Source: Blastococcus xanthinilyticus
GTDB taxonomy: Bacteria > Actinomycetota > Actinomycetes > Mycobacteriales > Geodermatophilaceae
Assembly: GCF_008124835.1 (NCBI RefSeq)
Contig: NZ_VNHW01000016.1
Coordinates: 16,171-80,170, forward strand
DNA: 64,000 nucleotides
Direction of reading: 5' to 3'
The position numbers and the translations under genes are program-made. Numbering within the stretch: position 1 is the stretch's first letter; every line of letters begins with the position of its first letter. Positions 27,965 to 37,700 of this stretch are shown here, piece after piece. The notes below the pieces were generated by a model that saw only the letters and a program-made list of their open reading frames with translations, was not told the origin of the DNA and did no database searches.

Positions 27965-28855
27965 ATGAACTTCCGTCGTAGCGCCCTGGTGGCGACCCTG
28001 TCCGTCGTCGCCCTCACCGCTGCCGCCTGCGGCGGCGACTCCGAGGAGACCGCCACCGACGTGCCCGTCGCCGACGCCCCCGAGTTCGAGGAGGGAACGA
28101 CGATGGCCGAGCTGGCCGAGGCCGGCTCGATCACGATCGGCACCAAGTACGACCAGCCGGGCTTCGGCCTGGAGACCCTGGACGGCGAGCTCGAGGGCTT
28201 CGACGTCGAGATCGCGAAGATCATCGCCGCCGAGCTCGGCATCGCCGAGGAGGACATCCAGTGGGAGCAGACCCCCTCCGCCGTGCGTGAGGAGGTCATC
28301 GAGGACGGCGAGGTCGACATGGTCGTCGCCACCTACACGATCAACGACGAGCGAGCCGAGCGGATCACCTTCGCCGGGCCGTACTACGAAGCCGGCCAGC
28401 AGATCATGGTCGCGGCCGACAACGACGAGATCACCGGCCCGGAGTCGTTCACCGAGAACCCGGAGCTCAAGGTCTGCTCGGTCACCGGCTCCACGCCGGC
28501 GGAGCAGATCAAGCAGTACCTGGCCAACGAGGCCGACCAGCTGGTGCTCTTCGACGAGTACTCGCAGTGCGCCGACTCCCTGTCGAACGGCCAGGTGGAC
28601 GCCGTCACGACCGACAACGTGATCCTGCTGGGCTTCGTGTCCGAGTCCGACGGTGAGTTCAAGCTCGTCGGCGAGCAGTTCACCGAGGAGCCCTACGGCA
28701 TCGGGATCGAGAAGGGCGACGTCGCCTTCTGCGAGTTCATCAACGAGACCCTCGCCGCCAACGAGGAGGCCTACGTCGCCGCCTGGGAGGCCACCGCGGG
28801 TCAGATCGAGGGCACGCAGACGCCGGAGCTCCCCGAGCCCGCCGAGTGCGTCTGA
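27965..28855 (+). CDS. gluB: Glutamate-binding lipoprotein
   Basis: The 296-residue extracytoplasmic binding protein has a lipoprotein signal peptide ending in C22 (VVALTAAAC) and a family 3 solute-binding fold: ITIGTKYDQPGFG, GFDVEIAKIIAAELG, VDMVVATYTINDERAERITFAGPYY, and TGSTPAEQIKQYL. Asp and Glu are abundant. It lies 30 bases after gluA and is followed by a stem-loop before gluC. Confidence 0.95.
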   Translation: MNFRRSALVATLSVVALTAAACGGDSEETATDVPVADAPEFEEGTTMAELAEAGSITIGTKYDQPGFGLETLDGELEGFDVEIAKIIAAELGIAEEDIQWEQTPSAVREEVIEDGEVDMVVATYTINDERAERITFAGPYYEAGQQIMVAADNDEITGPESFTENPELKVCSVTGSTPAEQIKQYLANEADQLVLFDEYSQCADSLSNGQVDAVTTDNVILLGFVSESDGEFKLVGEQFTEEPYGIGIEKGDVAFCEFINETLAANEEAYVAAWEATAGQIEGTQTPELPEPAECV

Positions 28856-28870
28856 TCGTCCTGTTCGACG

Positions 28871-28903
28871 GCGACCGGCCGGCCCGCATGGCCGGCCGGT
28901 CGC
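28871..28903 (+). terminator. Intra-operon stem-loop between gluB and gluC
   Basis: GCGACCGGCCGGCC (28871-28884) pairs perfectly with 28890-28903 around a CGCAT loop. Stem-loops after binding-protein genes often stabilise that part of the mRNA or cause partial termination, giving more binding protein than permease. Confidence 0.7.
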
Positions 28904-28950
28904 TGACGGCTGAACCGCCGCACCGTCACCGCTGGCACTGAGGGGGGTAT

Positions 28951-29601
28951 GTGAGCCCGGTCATCGAGAACCTCGACCTGTACGTCGACGGCTTCCTGAC
29001 GTCACTGAGCATCATCGTGGTCGCCATGGTCGGCTCGCTGCTGCTGGGCACGCTGATCGCGGCCTTCCGGGTCTCCCCCGTCCCGCCGCTGCGCGCCTTC
29101 GGCACCTTCTGGGTGTCGACCTTCCGCAACACCCCGCTGTCGGTGGTGCTGTTCTTCTGCGCCTTCGGCCTGCCCGAGCTGGGCATCAACCGGACGTTCT
29201 ACTTCTTCGGCGTCCTGGGCCTGATCCTCTACACGTCCGCATTCGTCTGCGAGGCCATCCGGTCCGGCATCAACTCGGTGTCCGCCGGCCAGGCCGAGGC
29301 GGCCCGCTCGATCGGCCTCAACTTCTCGCAGAGCCTGCGGTTCGTGGTCCTGCCCCAGGCGCTGCGCACGGTGGTGCCGCCGCTGGGCAGCGTGATCATC
29401 GCGATGTTCAAGAACTCCGCCGTCGTCGGTGCCTTCGGCGTCGGCGGCGACCTGTGGAGCACCGGGCAGACGCTGACCAGCGCCCGGGGCTACGAGACCC
29501 TGCCGATCTTCATCGGGGTGGCGATCGGGTTCCTGCTCATCACCCTTCCGGCCGGGGCGCTCCTGCAGGTCATCGAGCGGAAGGTGGCGATCGCACGATG
29601 A
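28951..29601 (+). CDS. gluC: Glutamate ABC transporter, permease subunit
   Basis: The 216-residue permease belongs to the HisMQ family, with about five membrane helices and the EAA loop EAARSIGLNFSQSLRFVVLPQALR that docks on GluA. It forms the channel with GluD. The GTG start leads into SPVIENLDLYVDGFLTSLSI. The stop overlaps the gluD ATG. Confidence 0.95.
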   Translation: MSPVIENLDLYVDGFLTSLSIIVVAMVGSLLLGTLIAAFRVSPVPPLRAFGTFWVSTFRNTPLSVVLFFCAFGLPELGINRTFYFFGVLGLILYTSAFVCEAIRSGINSVSAGQAEAARSIGLNFSQSLRFVVLPQALRTVVPPLGSVIIAMFKNSAVVGAFGVGGDLWSTGQTLTSARGYETLPIFIGVAIGFLLITLPAGALLQVIERKVAIAR

Positions 29602-30494
29602 GCCAGCAGGAGACCGTGCTGTTCGACGCGCAGGGCCCGAAGGCCCGTCGCCGGACGGCGATCGGCACGGTCGTCGGGGCCCTCGTCCTGATCGCCGTCG
29701 CCGTCCTGGTGGTGCTGCGCCTCGCCGGCCAGGGCCAGTTCTCCATGGAGCTCTGGGGACCGCTGATCAACCCGGGGAACGAGAACTTCGAACTGGTCTG
29801 GGGAGTCATCGGCGAGGGCATCGTCAACACCATCAAGGCCGCGCTCGTCGCGATGACGCTGTCGGTGGTGATCGGCACGCTGATCGCCGTCGCCCGGCTG
29901 TCGCTCGGCCGGTACGCCCGGATCCCGCTCATCGGCGTCGTCGAGGTCTTCCGCGGCCTGCCGGTCGTCGTCCTCGTGTACCTGTGCGTCCGCGCGCTGC
30001 CCGACGCGGGGGTCGATCTGAGCGGATTGCCGGGTGGCCAGGTCTTCTGGGGCCTGATCATCGGCCTCACGGCGTACAACATGGTCATCTTCGCGGAGGT
30101 CGTCCGCGCGGGGGTCGCTTCCCTCCCCCGCGGGCAGCGGGAAGCCGCCCTGGCCACCGGCCTCACCAACGGCCAGGCCATGCGCATCATCCTGCTGCCG
30201 CAGGCGTTCCGCATCATGCTCCCGGCGATCATCAGCCAGCTGGTGGTCGTGCTGAAGGACACCTCGCTCGTGGTCTTCGTGGCCAACTTCGACGAACTGC
30301 TGAGCCAGGGCGAGAGCATCATCCGGAACCTGGACAACCCGATCCAGACGTTCACGGTCGTCGCCCTGCTCTACATCGCGATCAACTACACGCTCGGCCG
30401 GCTGGCCCAGTGGGTGCAGGCCCGCCAGGCGCGTGGATCGACGGCGAAGGCCACCGGCGGGGACGACCTGGTGCCGGTCCGCGACGGCGCCTGA
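29598..30494 (+). CDS. gluD: Glutamate ABC transporter, permease subunit
   Basis: The 298-residue permease is longer than GluC, with an extra N-terminal helix (AIGTVVGALVLIAVAVLVVL) and a periplasmic stretch before the HisMQ core. The EAA loop is EAALATGLTNGQAMRIILLPQAFR. It is coupled to gluC by an ATGA overlap and ends the operon. Confidence 0.95.
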   Translation: MSQQETVLFDAQGPKARRRTAIGTVVGALVLIAVAVLVVLRLAGQGQFSMELWGPLINPGNENFELVWGVIGEGIVNTIKAALVAMTLSVVIGTLIAVARLSLGRYARIPLIGVVEVFRGLPVVVLVYLCVRALPDAGVDLSGLPGGQVFWGLIIGLTAYNMVIFAEVVRAGVASLPRGQREAALATGLTNGQAMRIILLPQAFRIMLPAIISQLVVVLKDTSLVVFVANFDELLSQGESIIRNLDNPIQTFTVVALLYIAINYTLGRLAQWVQARQARGSTAKATGGDDLVPVRDGA

Positions 30495-30609
30495 ACGATC
30501 TGCACGCCGCTCCGCTGGTCTGACCAGGCCGTTCACCTCTGACCCACTCGTCCCAGCCGGGCGCGCCGCACGACTGCGGTAGGGCACGGTCGCGAGACTG
30601 GTCGGCACG

Positions 30610-31074
30610 ATGGAGACGATGCACACGGCGGGGCGCCGCATCCTGCCCCCGGTCCCCCGGCCCCCTGCCGACGCGATCCCGCCGGCCTCCCAGACCGCCG
30701 CCCCGGCCCTTGCGGACGTCGACGCCGGGATCGACGCCGGTCAGCAGTTCGTCGCCCGGCTCCGCGCATACGGCCGGCACTTCGCGGCCGCCGCCGGCGC
30801 GGAGAGCGCCGTCGTGCGGGAGGTCGTGCCTCCCGCCCGGCACCGGCGCTCGCGCTGCCGGGTGGTGCTCCGCTACGCGGACGGCACCGAGTCCGACCTG
30901 ACGTTCGTCGGCGAGCGGCGTCGCCCCGGGGGCACCGCGGGGGACGGCCTCGACGCCGACATCGCCCGCTGGCTCGCCGAGGGCCAGCTCCGCGACCCCG
31001 CCTGGCTGCTGCCCGACCCCGAGGCGCCCGACGGGCTCGCGGTCGATGTGACGGCCTGGCTCGCCACCGGCTGA
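30610..31074 (+). CDS. Hypothetical protein
   Basis: I do not recognise this 154-residue protein. It is soluble; the first 30 residues are Pro-rich, then comes a mixed fold with LRAYGRHFAAAAGAESAVV, RCRVVLRYADGTESDLTFVGE and DADIARWLAEGQLRDPAWLLPDPEAP. The beta-hairpin VVLRYADGTESDLTF looks genuinely folded, and base composition is coding-like. A second ATG at 30619 has GGAG upstream and may be the true start. It is convergent with recX. Confidence 0.55.
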   Translation: METMHTAGRRILPPVPRPPADAIPPASQTAAPALADVDAGIDAGQQFVARLRAYGRHFAAAAGAESAVVREVVPPARHRRSRCRVVLRYADGTESDLTFVGERRRPGGTAGDGLDADIARWLAEGQLRDPAWLLPDPEAPDGLAVDVTAWLATG

Positions 31075-31167
31075 CCACAGCGACACGGGCGGGGGCCGGT
31101 CCGTTCCCGGGCCTGCCTGTGCCTGCGCGTCCGGGCATCCCGCCTGAGCGGGCGCCCGCTCACTCCC

Positions 31168-31830
31168 TCAGGGAAGCGCGCTCTCCTCGTCCAACTCCGG
31201 CAACTCCGGGACGTCGTCGGCGTCGCCGGCGAGGTCTGCCTCGTCCAGGACCTCCCGGACCACGGCCGCGGCCAGTCCCCCGCCGTAGCCCTTGCGCGCC
31301 AGCATGCCGATCAGCCGCCGGGTCGCCGTCTGGCGGTCCAGCCGGCGCATGCTCGCGGCCCGGCGTTCCACCAGCCGCCGGGCGGCCTTCCGCTCGTCGT
31401 CGTCGTCGACGACCTCCACCGCCTCGGCCGCCGTCTCCGGGTCCACGCCCTTGGCACGCAGCTCCGCGGACAGCGCCCGGCGCGCCAGCCCGCGGCCGGA
31501 CTGACGGCTGCTCACCCAGGCACGGGCGAAGGCCGCGTCGTCGATCAGCCCGACCTCGGTGAACCGGTCGAGCACGGCCTCGGCCGCATCGTCGGGCACC
31601 TCGCGCTTCGCCAGCAGGTCGGCGAGCTGCTGGCGGGTCTTGGGGGCGCCGGTCAGCGCGCGCAGGCAGATGTTCCGGGCGACCTGCTCGTGATCGCCCG
31701 CATCGTCCTCCGGGGAACCGGGGGCGACGTCCGGGGTCAGGGGATCGTCGCGCCCCGGCGCCCGCGACCGCCGGCCGGCGCGGGCACTGCCCGCGCCGCG
31801 CCGACGGCTCGCCGGCCGGTCGTCCAGCAC
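31168..31830 (-). CDS. recX: RecA modulator RecX
   Basis: RecX binds RecA filaments and limits their activity. The ~220-residue protein has a basic, disordered N-terminus (~1-45) and the three-helix repeats of RecX (NICLRALTGAPKTRQQLADLL, EVGLIDDAAFARAWVSSRQSGRG, GLARRALSAELRAKGV). The start is uncertain: GTG 31830 is 5 bases after the recA stop, and a TTG at 31854 would overlap recA. Position downstream of recA is the normal arrangement. Confidence 0.92.
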   Translation of the reverse strand: MLDDRPASRRRGAGSARAGRRSRAPGRDDPLTPDVAPGSPEDDAGDHEQVARNICLRALTGAPKTRQQLADLLAKREVPDDAAEAVLDRFTEVGLIDDAAFARAWVSSRQSGRGLARRALSAELRAKGVDPETAAEAVEVVDDDDERKAARRLVERRAASMRRLDRQTATRRLIGMLARKGYGGGLAAAVVREVLDEADLAGDADDVPELPELDEESALP

Positions 31831-31834
31831 CGGG

Positions 31835-32878
31835 TCAGAAGTCGGGTGCGTCAACCGGCGCCGGCACCGGCGCGTCGAGCTTCGGGCCGATGCCGAGCTT
31901 CTCCTTGACCTTCTTCTCGATCTCGTCGGCCAGGTCGGGGTTGTCCCGCAGGAAGTTGCGGACGTTCTCCTTGCCCTGGCCGAGCTGGTCGCCCTCGTAG
32001 GTGTACCAAGCGCCGGACTTCTTCACGAAGCCCTGCTCGACGCCGGCGTCGACGATGCCGCCCTCCCGGCTGAAGCCCTGACCCCAGAGGATGTCGAGCT
32101 CGGCCTGCTTGAACGGCGCCGCCACCTTGTTCTTGACGACCTTGATGCGGGTGCGGCTGCCGATCGCGTCGGTGCCCTGCTTCAGGGTCTCGATGCGGCG
32201 GACGTCCAGCCGGACCGACGAGTAGAACTTCAGCGCGCGACCACCGGTGGTGACCTCCGGCGAGCCGTAGACGACGCCCACCTTCTCGCGCAGCTGGTTG
32301 ATGAAGATCGCCGTCGTGCCGGAGTTGCTGAGCGCACCGGTGATCTTCCGCAGCGCCTGGCTCATCAGGCGGGCCTGCAGACCCACGTGGCTGTCACCCA
32401 TCTCGCCCTCGATCTCGGCGCGGGGCACCAGGGCCGCCACGGAGTCGATGACGATGATGTCGAGCGCGCCGGAGCGGATCAGCATGTCGGCGATCTCGAG
32501 CGCCTGCTCACCGGTGTCGGGCTGGCTGACCAGGAGCGCGTCGGTGTCCACGCCGATGGCGCGGGCGTACTCCGGGTCGAGCGCGTGCTCGGCGTCGATG
32601 AAGGCGGCGATGCCGCCGTTGGCCTGGGCGCTGGCCACCGCGTGCAGGGCGACCGTGGTCTTACCGGAGGACTCCGGCCCGTAGACCTCGACGACCCGGC
32701 CGCGGGGCAGGCCGCCGATGCCCAGCGCGATGTCGAGGGCGATCGACCCGGTCGGGATGACCTTGATCGCCTGGGCGGGCTCGTCGCCCAGCCGCATGAC
32801 CGAGCCCTTGCCGAACTGCTTGTCGATCTGGGCGAGGGCCATGTCGAGGGCCTTGTCGCGGTCGAGCGTTGCTGCCAT
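31835..32878 (-). CDS. recA: Recombinase RecA
   Basis: RecA forms filaments on single-stranded DNA, drives homologous recombination and triggers LexA cleavage. The 347-residue protein has Walker [10 protein letters not shown] (67-75), Walker [15 protein letters not shown], and the DNA loops around [21 protein letters not shown] and [22 protein letters not shown]. No intein is present. A LexA box lies 122 bases upstream. Confidence 0.98.
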   Translation of the reverse strand: MAATLDRDKALDMALAQIDKQFGKGSVMRLGDEPAQAIKVIPTGSIALDIALGIGGLPRGRVVEVYGPESSGKTTVALHAVASAQANGGIAAFIDAEHALDPEYARAIGVDTDALLVSQPDTGEQALEIADMLIRSGALDIIVIDSVAALVPRAEIEGEMGDSHVGLQARLMSQALRKITGALSNSGTTAIFINQLREKVGVVYGSPEVTTGGRALKFYSSVRLDVRRIETLKQGTDAIGSRTRIKVVKNKVAAPFKQAELDILWGQGFSREGGIVDAGVEQGFVKKSGAWYTYEGDQLGQGKENVRNFLRDNPDLADEIEKKVKEKLGIGPKLDAPVPAPVDAPDF

Positions 32879-32999
32879 GGTGCGTCACCTTCGGTTCGCG
32901 AGAAGCGGGTCGGGACCGACGCTAGGGCGAGGCACCGACAGTTTCCGGATTCCGGGCGGACTGTGGAGGAACGGCCGCCCTGTGGAAGCCACACTAGGC

Positions 33000-33014
33000 C
33001 GAACAGGTGTTCGA
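33000..33014. promoter_or_regulatory. LexA (SOS) box upstream of recA
   Basis: CGAAC-AGGT-GTTCGA matches CGAAC-N4-GTTCG exactly. It lies between the DUF3046 stop and recA, 122 bases before the recA start. Confidence 0.8.
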
Positions 33015-33051
33015 TCGCCAGGCCGACACGCCGCGCCCGAAAGGCTGTGGC

Positions 33052-33246
33052 TCAGCGCTCCTTGGCGGGCACGTCGTAGGCCTCGCACACGGCCAGCCAC
33101 ACCTTCCGCACCGGCACACCCGCCTCGATGGCGTCGGCCGCCGTCCGGCCGCCGAGGTCGGCGAAGACGTGGTCACGGGCCACGCTCTGGGCACGCATCG
33201 CGCCGAACTGGTCGTCGAGCCGGGCCCAGAACTCCTGCAGTCGCAC
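33052..33246 (-). CDS. DUF3046 family small protein
   Basis: The 64-residue protein (MRLQEFWARLDDQFGAMRAQ through RKVWLAVCEAYDVPAKER) is the actinobacterial DUF3046 family, nearly always found just upstream of recA (Rv2738c in M. tuberculosis). It contains EAGVPVRKVWLAVC, a family mark. The function is unknown; the position suggests a link to recombination or simple co-location. Confidence 0.88.
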   Translation of the reverse strand: MRLQEFWARLDDQFGAMRAQSVARDHVFADLGGRTAADAIEAGVPVRKVWLAVCEAYDVPAKER

Positions 33247-33320
33247 CCCTCGACGCTAGCGCGCCGCCGACGGGCCGCTCCCGTCCCCGAGCAGGGGCCC
33301 CGCTCCGCCCGGCCGGCTCC

Positions 33321-33326
33321 TAGACT
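33321..33326 (+). promoter_or_regulatory. -10 element TAGACT, leaderless start of small membrane ORF
   Basis: TAGACT, 7 bases, then GTG 33334. It is the best -10 match among the leaderless candidates in the window. Confidence 0.45.
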
Positions 33327-33333
33327 CGGCAGG

Positions 33334-33444
33334 GTGATCCCCAGCACCGGCTCCGCCGAGCTGGACGCGCTCGGTCAGGTGGCCATCGTCCTGCTGCTGC
33401 TCGTCACCATCGCGCTGCTGATCAGGAACCGCCGCGGCCGCTGA
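33334..33444 (+). CDS. 36-residue single-pass membrane protein
   Basis: The short frame encodes an N-terminal polar stretch (IPSTGSAELDALGQ), one hydrophobic helix (VAIVLLLLVTIALLI) and a basic end (RNRRGR), a typical positive-inside miniprotein. It has no ribosome-binding site but a -10 hexamer 7 bases upstream of the GTG, so it would be leaderless. It overlaps the end of the convergent MFS gene by 23 bases. Unrecognised. Confidence 0.45.
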   Translation: MIPSTGSAELDALGQVAIVLLLLVTIALLIRNRRGR

Positions 33445-34699
33445 GCCGCGTCGACAGCCACACTCCGGCCAGGGGCACGACCAGGGCCGCCGACACCCCG
33501 GACACCAGGCCGAACCCGCCCCAGGCGAGCAGCGGCCCGCCGACCACCCCGGCGAGCGCGGCCCCCAGGCCCATCAGCAGGTCGGTGCCGCCCTGGGCGG
33601 TGGGCCGCAGGTCGGGCCCCACGGACGCCGTCACCAGTGCCGAGCCGGCGATGAGCCCGCAGGACCAGCCGAGACCGAGCAGCAGCAGCCCGAGGGTGAG
33701 CTGGCCCGTGTCGGTGGGCCCCGCCGTGCCGGCCACCGCCGCCGCGGCCAGCAGCAGCACCCCGCCGAGCGCGACGACGGCCGCGGCGCCGATCCGGTCG
33801 GCGAGCATCCCGACCAGCGGGGAGAACAGGTACATGCCCGCGACGTGCACGCTGATCACCACCCCGATCAGCCGCAGCACCGCCCCCTCCTCGCCCCCGG
33901 CGTGGCCCATGTGGACCGGTGTCATCACCATGACGCCGACCATCACCGCGTGCGCCACCACGACGGCGGTGAGGCCCAAGCGCCCGTCCGGGGTCCCCCA
34001 GACGGCGCGGACCGCGGCGCCGGTCGCCCGGCGGGGCCGCACGCCACCACCCCCACCGCTCAGCTGCCGGGCGAGGAGCAGCGGGTCGGGGCGCAGGAGC
34101 GCGACGAGCCACGCGGCCACGACGGCGAACACCACGGCCGACACGACGAAGACCCCGCCGAGGCGGGGCAGGCCGAGCGCCTCCCCGAGCTCGGCGCCCG
34201 GAGCAGCCAGGTTGGGCCCGGCCACGGAGCCGATCGTGGTGGCCCAGACGACGAGGGACAGCGCCCGCCCCCGGTGCTCGGGCGTGGCGAGGTCGGCGGC
34301 GGCGTAGCGGGCCTGGAGGCCGCAGGCGGTCGCCGCACCGAACAGGAACAGGCCGACGAGCAGCAGCAGGAGGGAGGAGGCCGCGGCGGCCAGGACGGTG
34401 AGCACCGCCCCCGCGACGCTGATGGCGTACCCGGTGGCCAGCCCGGCGCGCCGACCCGCCGCGTCGCTGATGCGGGCCAGCGGCACCGCGAGCACGGCGG
34501 CGCCCAGCACACCGGCGGTCTGGCCCAGTCCGGCGGCGCTGTCGGTGCCCGCGACGTCGCGGGCCAGCAGTCCCCCGGCGGTGATGCCGACGGTCACGCC
34601 CAGCCCGGCGAGCGCGACGCCCCCGCCCAGCACCGCGACCGTGCGACGCTGCACCCGTTCCGCGTCGGCCGGCGCGACCGGCCGTCCCAGTGCAGTCAC
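33422..34699 (-). CDS. MFS transporter
   Basis: The 425-residue protein has about twelve hydrophobic segments and major facilitator features: ARISDAAGRRAGLATGY as the loop 2-3 motif, and FSPLVGMLADRIGAAAV as the second-half copy. A long Gly/Arg-rich central loop (LSGGGGGVRPRRATG) joins the halves. The substrate is unknown; drug or metabolite export is likely. GTG 34699 has GGGAG about 9 bases upstream. It is divergent from lhr. Confidence 0.85.
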   Translation of the reverse strand: MTALGRPVAPADAERVQRRTVAVLGGGVALAGLGVTVGITAGGLLARDVAGTDSAAGLGQTAGVLGAAVLAVPLARISDAAGRRAGLATGYAISVAGAVLTVLAAAASSLLLLLVGLFLFGAATACGLQARYAAADLATPEHRGRALSLVVWATTIGSVAGPNLAAPGAELGEALGLPRLGGVFVVSAVVFAVVAAWLVALLRPDPLLLARQLSGGGGGVRPRRATGAAVRAVWGTPDGRLGLTAVVVAHAVMVGVMVMTPVHMGHAGGEEGAVLRLIGVVISVHVAGMYLFSPLVGMLADRIGAAAVVALGGVLLLAAAAVAGTAGPTDTGQLTLGLLLLGLGWSCGLIAGSALVTASVGPDLRPTAQGGTDLLMGLGAALAGVVGGPLLAWGGFGLVSGVSAALVVPLAGVWLSTRLSGRGGS

Positions 34700-34756
34700 G
34701 TGCGCTCCCGTCCCGTGCGAGTGGTTCCCGTGGCCGGCGCCGACGTCGGCCAGCGA

Positions 34757-34780
34757 AGTGTCGTACACGGCGGGGACACT
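34757..34780. promoter_or_regulatory. Inverted AGTGTC/GACACT repeat in the MFS-lhr divergent region
   Basis: AGTGTC (34757-34762) and GACACT (34775-34780) are inverted copies 12 bases apart. The right copy is 6 bases before the lhr GTG and may be its -10. The left copy would act as the -10 for the MFS gene with a ~50-base leader. The same hexamer pair occurs at 23802-23848. Confidence 0.4.
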
Positions 34781-34786
34781 GTCGTC

Positions 34787-37700
34787 GTGCCCGACCGCCC
34801 TCCCGCCGACAGTTCCGGGAGCACGGGCGCGCTGGCCCGGTTCAGCGAGCCCACCCGCGCCTGGTTCACCGGCGCCTTCGAGCGGCCGACCGCCGCGCAG
34901 GACGGCGCCTGGCAGGCCATCAGCAGCGGCGAGCACGCGCTGGTCGTGGCTCCGACCGGGTCGGGGAAGACGCTCGCCGCCTTCCTGTGGTCGCTGGACC
35001 GCCTGGCGGCCACACCACCGGCCGACGAGCGCACGCGGTGCCGGGTCCTCTACGTCTCCCCGCTCAAGGCGCTCGCCGACGACGTCGAGCGGAACCTGCG
35101 GGCGCCGCTGACCGGGATCGGCCAGGCGGCGGCCCGGCTGGGCCTCCCCCGGCCGGAGATCAAGGTCGGCATCCGCTCCGGCGACACCCCGGCCGACGAG
35201 CGGCGCACCTTCGCCCGCCGCCCGCCCGACATCCTCATCACCACGCCGGAGTCGCTGTTCCTCCTGCTCACCAGCCAGGCCCGCGAGGCGCTGCGCGGGG
35301 TCGAGACGGTGATCGTCGACGAGGTGCACGCGGTCACCGACTCCAAGCGGGGCGCCCACCTGGCCGTCTCCCTCGACCGGCTCGACGAGCTGCTCGAGCG
35401 GCCGGCGCAGCGGATCGGCCTGTCGGCCACGGTCCGGCCGATCGAGGAGGTCGCCACCTTCCTCGCCGGCGGGCGGCCGGTGCAGGTCGTCTCCCCCGGG
35501 TCGACCAAGCAGTGGGACCTCTCCGTCGTCGTCCCGATCGAGGACATGAGCCAGCTCGGCCAGCCCACCGGCGAGCTCGACGGCTCCGCCGCGGGCAACC
35601 AGCCGCGCAACTCCATCTGGCCGGCGGTCGAGGAGCGCGTGCTCGACCTCGTGCAGGCGCACCGCAGCACGATCGTCTTCGCCAACTCCCGGCGGCTGGC
35701 CGAGCGGCTGACCAGCCGGCTCAACGAGCTGGCCTACGAGCGGGCGACCGGCGAGACCGTCCCGCCGGGCACCAACGCCGCCGCGCTCATGGCGCAGGCC
35801 GGCTCCGGCGGTGGCGTGCCCGAGGGCGTCCAGCCGGTGGCCGCCGCCCACCACGGCTCGGTCTCGCGGGAGCAGCGGGCGGTCGTGGAGGAGGCCCTCA
35901 AGTCCGGCCGGCTCCCCGCCGTCGTCGCCACCTCCAGCCTGGAGCTGGGCATCGACATGGGGGCGGTCGACCTCGTCGTCCAGGTGGAGGCGCCGCCCAC
36001 GGTCGCCAGCGGGCTGCAGCGGGTCGGCCGGGCCGGCCACCAGGTCGGCGCGGTCAGCCGCGGGGTGCTGTTCCCGAAGTACCGCGGCGACCTGGTGCAG
36101 TGCGCCCTGGTGGCCGAGCGGATGAAGGCCGGCGCCATCGAGTCGATCCGCTACCTGCGCAACCCGCTCGACGTGCTAGCCCAGCAGATCGTCGCCATCG
36201 TCTCCGAGCGGCCGCGCACCGTCGACGAGGTGGGGGCGCTGGTCCGCCGCTCGGCGGCGTTCTCCTCCCTGCCGGAGTCGGCACTGCACGCCGTCCTGGA
36301 CATGCTGGCCGGCCGCTACCCCTCCGACGCCTTCGCCGAGCTGCGCCCACGGCTGACCTGGGACCGGGTCACCGACACCCTCACCGCCCGGGCCGGCGCC
36401 CAACGGCTGGCGGTCACCAGCGGCGGCACGATCCCCGACCGCGGCCTGTTCGGCGTCTTCCTCGTCGGCGGCGGGGAGGGCACCGGCGGCAAGCGCGTCG
36501 GCGAGCTCGACGAGGAGATGGTCTACGAGTCGCGGGTCGGCGACGTCTTCCTGCTCGGCTCGTCGTCGTGGCGGATCGAGGACATCACCCACGACCGGGT
36601 GCTCGTGACCCCGGCGCCGGGTCAGGCGGGCAAGATGCCGTTCTGGCACGGGGACGCACCCGGCCGCCCGCTGGAGCTCGGCCGGGCGCTCGGGGCGTTC
36701 CTCCGCGAGGTCGGCTCCGCCACGCCCGAGGCCGGTCTGGAACGGGCCCGCGCCGCCGGGCTGGACGAGTGGGGCGCGGCCAACCTGGCCGCCTACCTCG
36801 CCGAGCAGAAGGCGGCCACCGGCCACCTGCCCGACGACCGCACGCTGCTGGTCGAGCGGTTCCGCGACGAGCTGGGCGACTGGCGGCTGGTCGTGCACTC
36901 CCCCTTCGGCGCGCAGGTGAACGCGCCGTGGGCGCTGGTCCTCGCCGCCCGGCTGCGCGAGCGCTACGGCGTCGACGTCTCGGCCATGCACTCCGACGAC
37001 GGCATCGTGCTCCGGCTCCCGGAGACCACCGGGGAGCCGCCCGAGGCCGACCTCGCCGTCCTGGACCCCGACGACGTCGAACGCGAGGTGACCGCGGAGG
37101 TCGGCGGCTCCGCGCTGTTCGCCAGCCGCTTCCGCGAGTGCGCCGCCCGGGCGCTGCTGCTCCCCCGGCGCGATCCGCGCCGCCGCACGCCGCTGTGGCA
37201 GCAGCGGCAGCGGGCGGCCCAGCTGCTCTCGGTCGCCAGCGAGTTCGCCTCCTTCCCGATCACGCTGGAAGCGGCCCGGGAGGTCCTGCAGGACGTCTAC
37301 GACGTGCCGGGGCTCATCGAGCTGATGCGCGACGTGCGGGCGCGCCGGGTGCGCGTGGCCGACGTCCAGACCGAGACGGCGTCGCCGTTCGCCCAGTCGC
37401 TGCTGTTCGGCTACGTCGGCCAGTTCCTCTACGAGGGCGACGCCCCGCTGGCCGAGCGGCGGGCGCAGGCGCTCGCGCTGGACACCGGCCTGCTCGCCGA
37501 GCTGCTGGGCCGCTCCGAGCTGCGCGAGCTGCTCGACGCCGAGGCGATGGCCGAGATCGAGGCGGAGCTGCAGCGGCTGCCCGCGCAGCGGCACCCGCGG
37601 GACGTCGACGGCGGCGGTGACCTGCTTCGCGTGGTCGGCGACCTCACCGCCGCCGAGGCGGCGCGCCGCGGCGTGCCCCAGGAGTGGCTGGACGAGCTGG

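Noticed and set aside
34700..36040. Long N-terminal extension of the MFS protein on the minus strand
   Set aside because: It lies opposite lhr and lacks membrane character. GTG 34699 with GGGAG upstream gives a normal MFS length.
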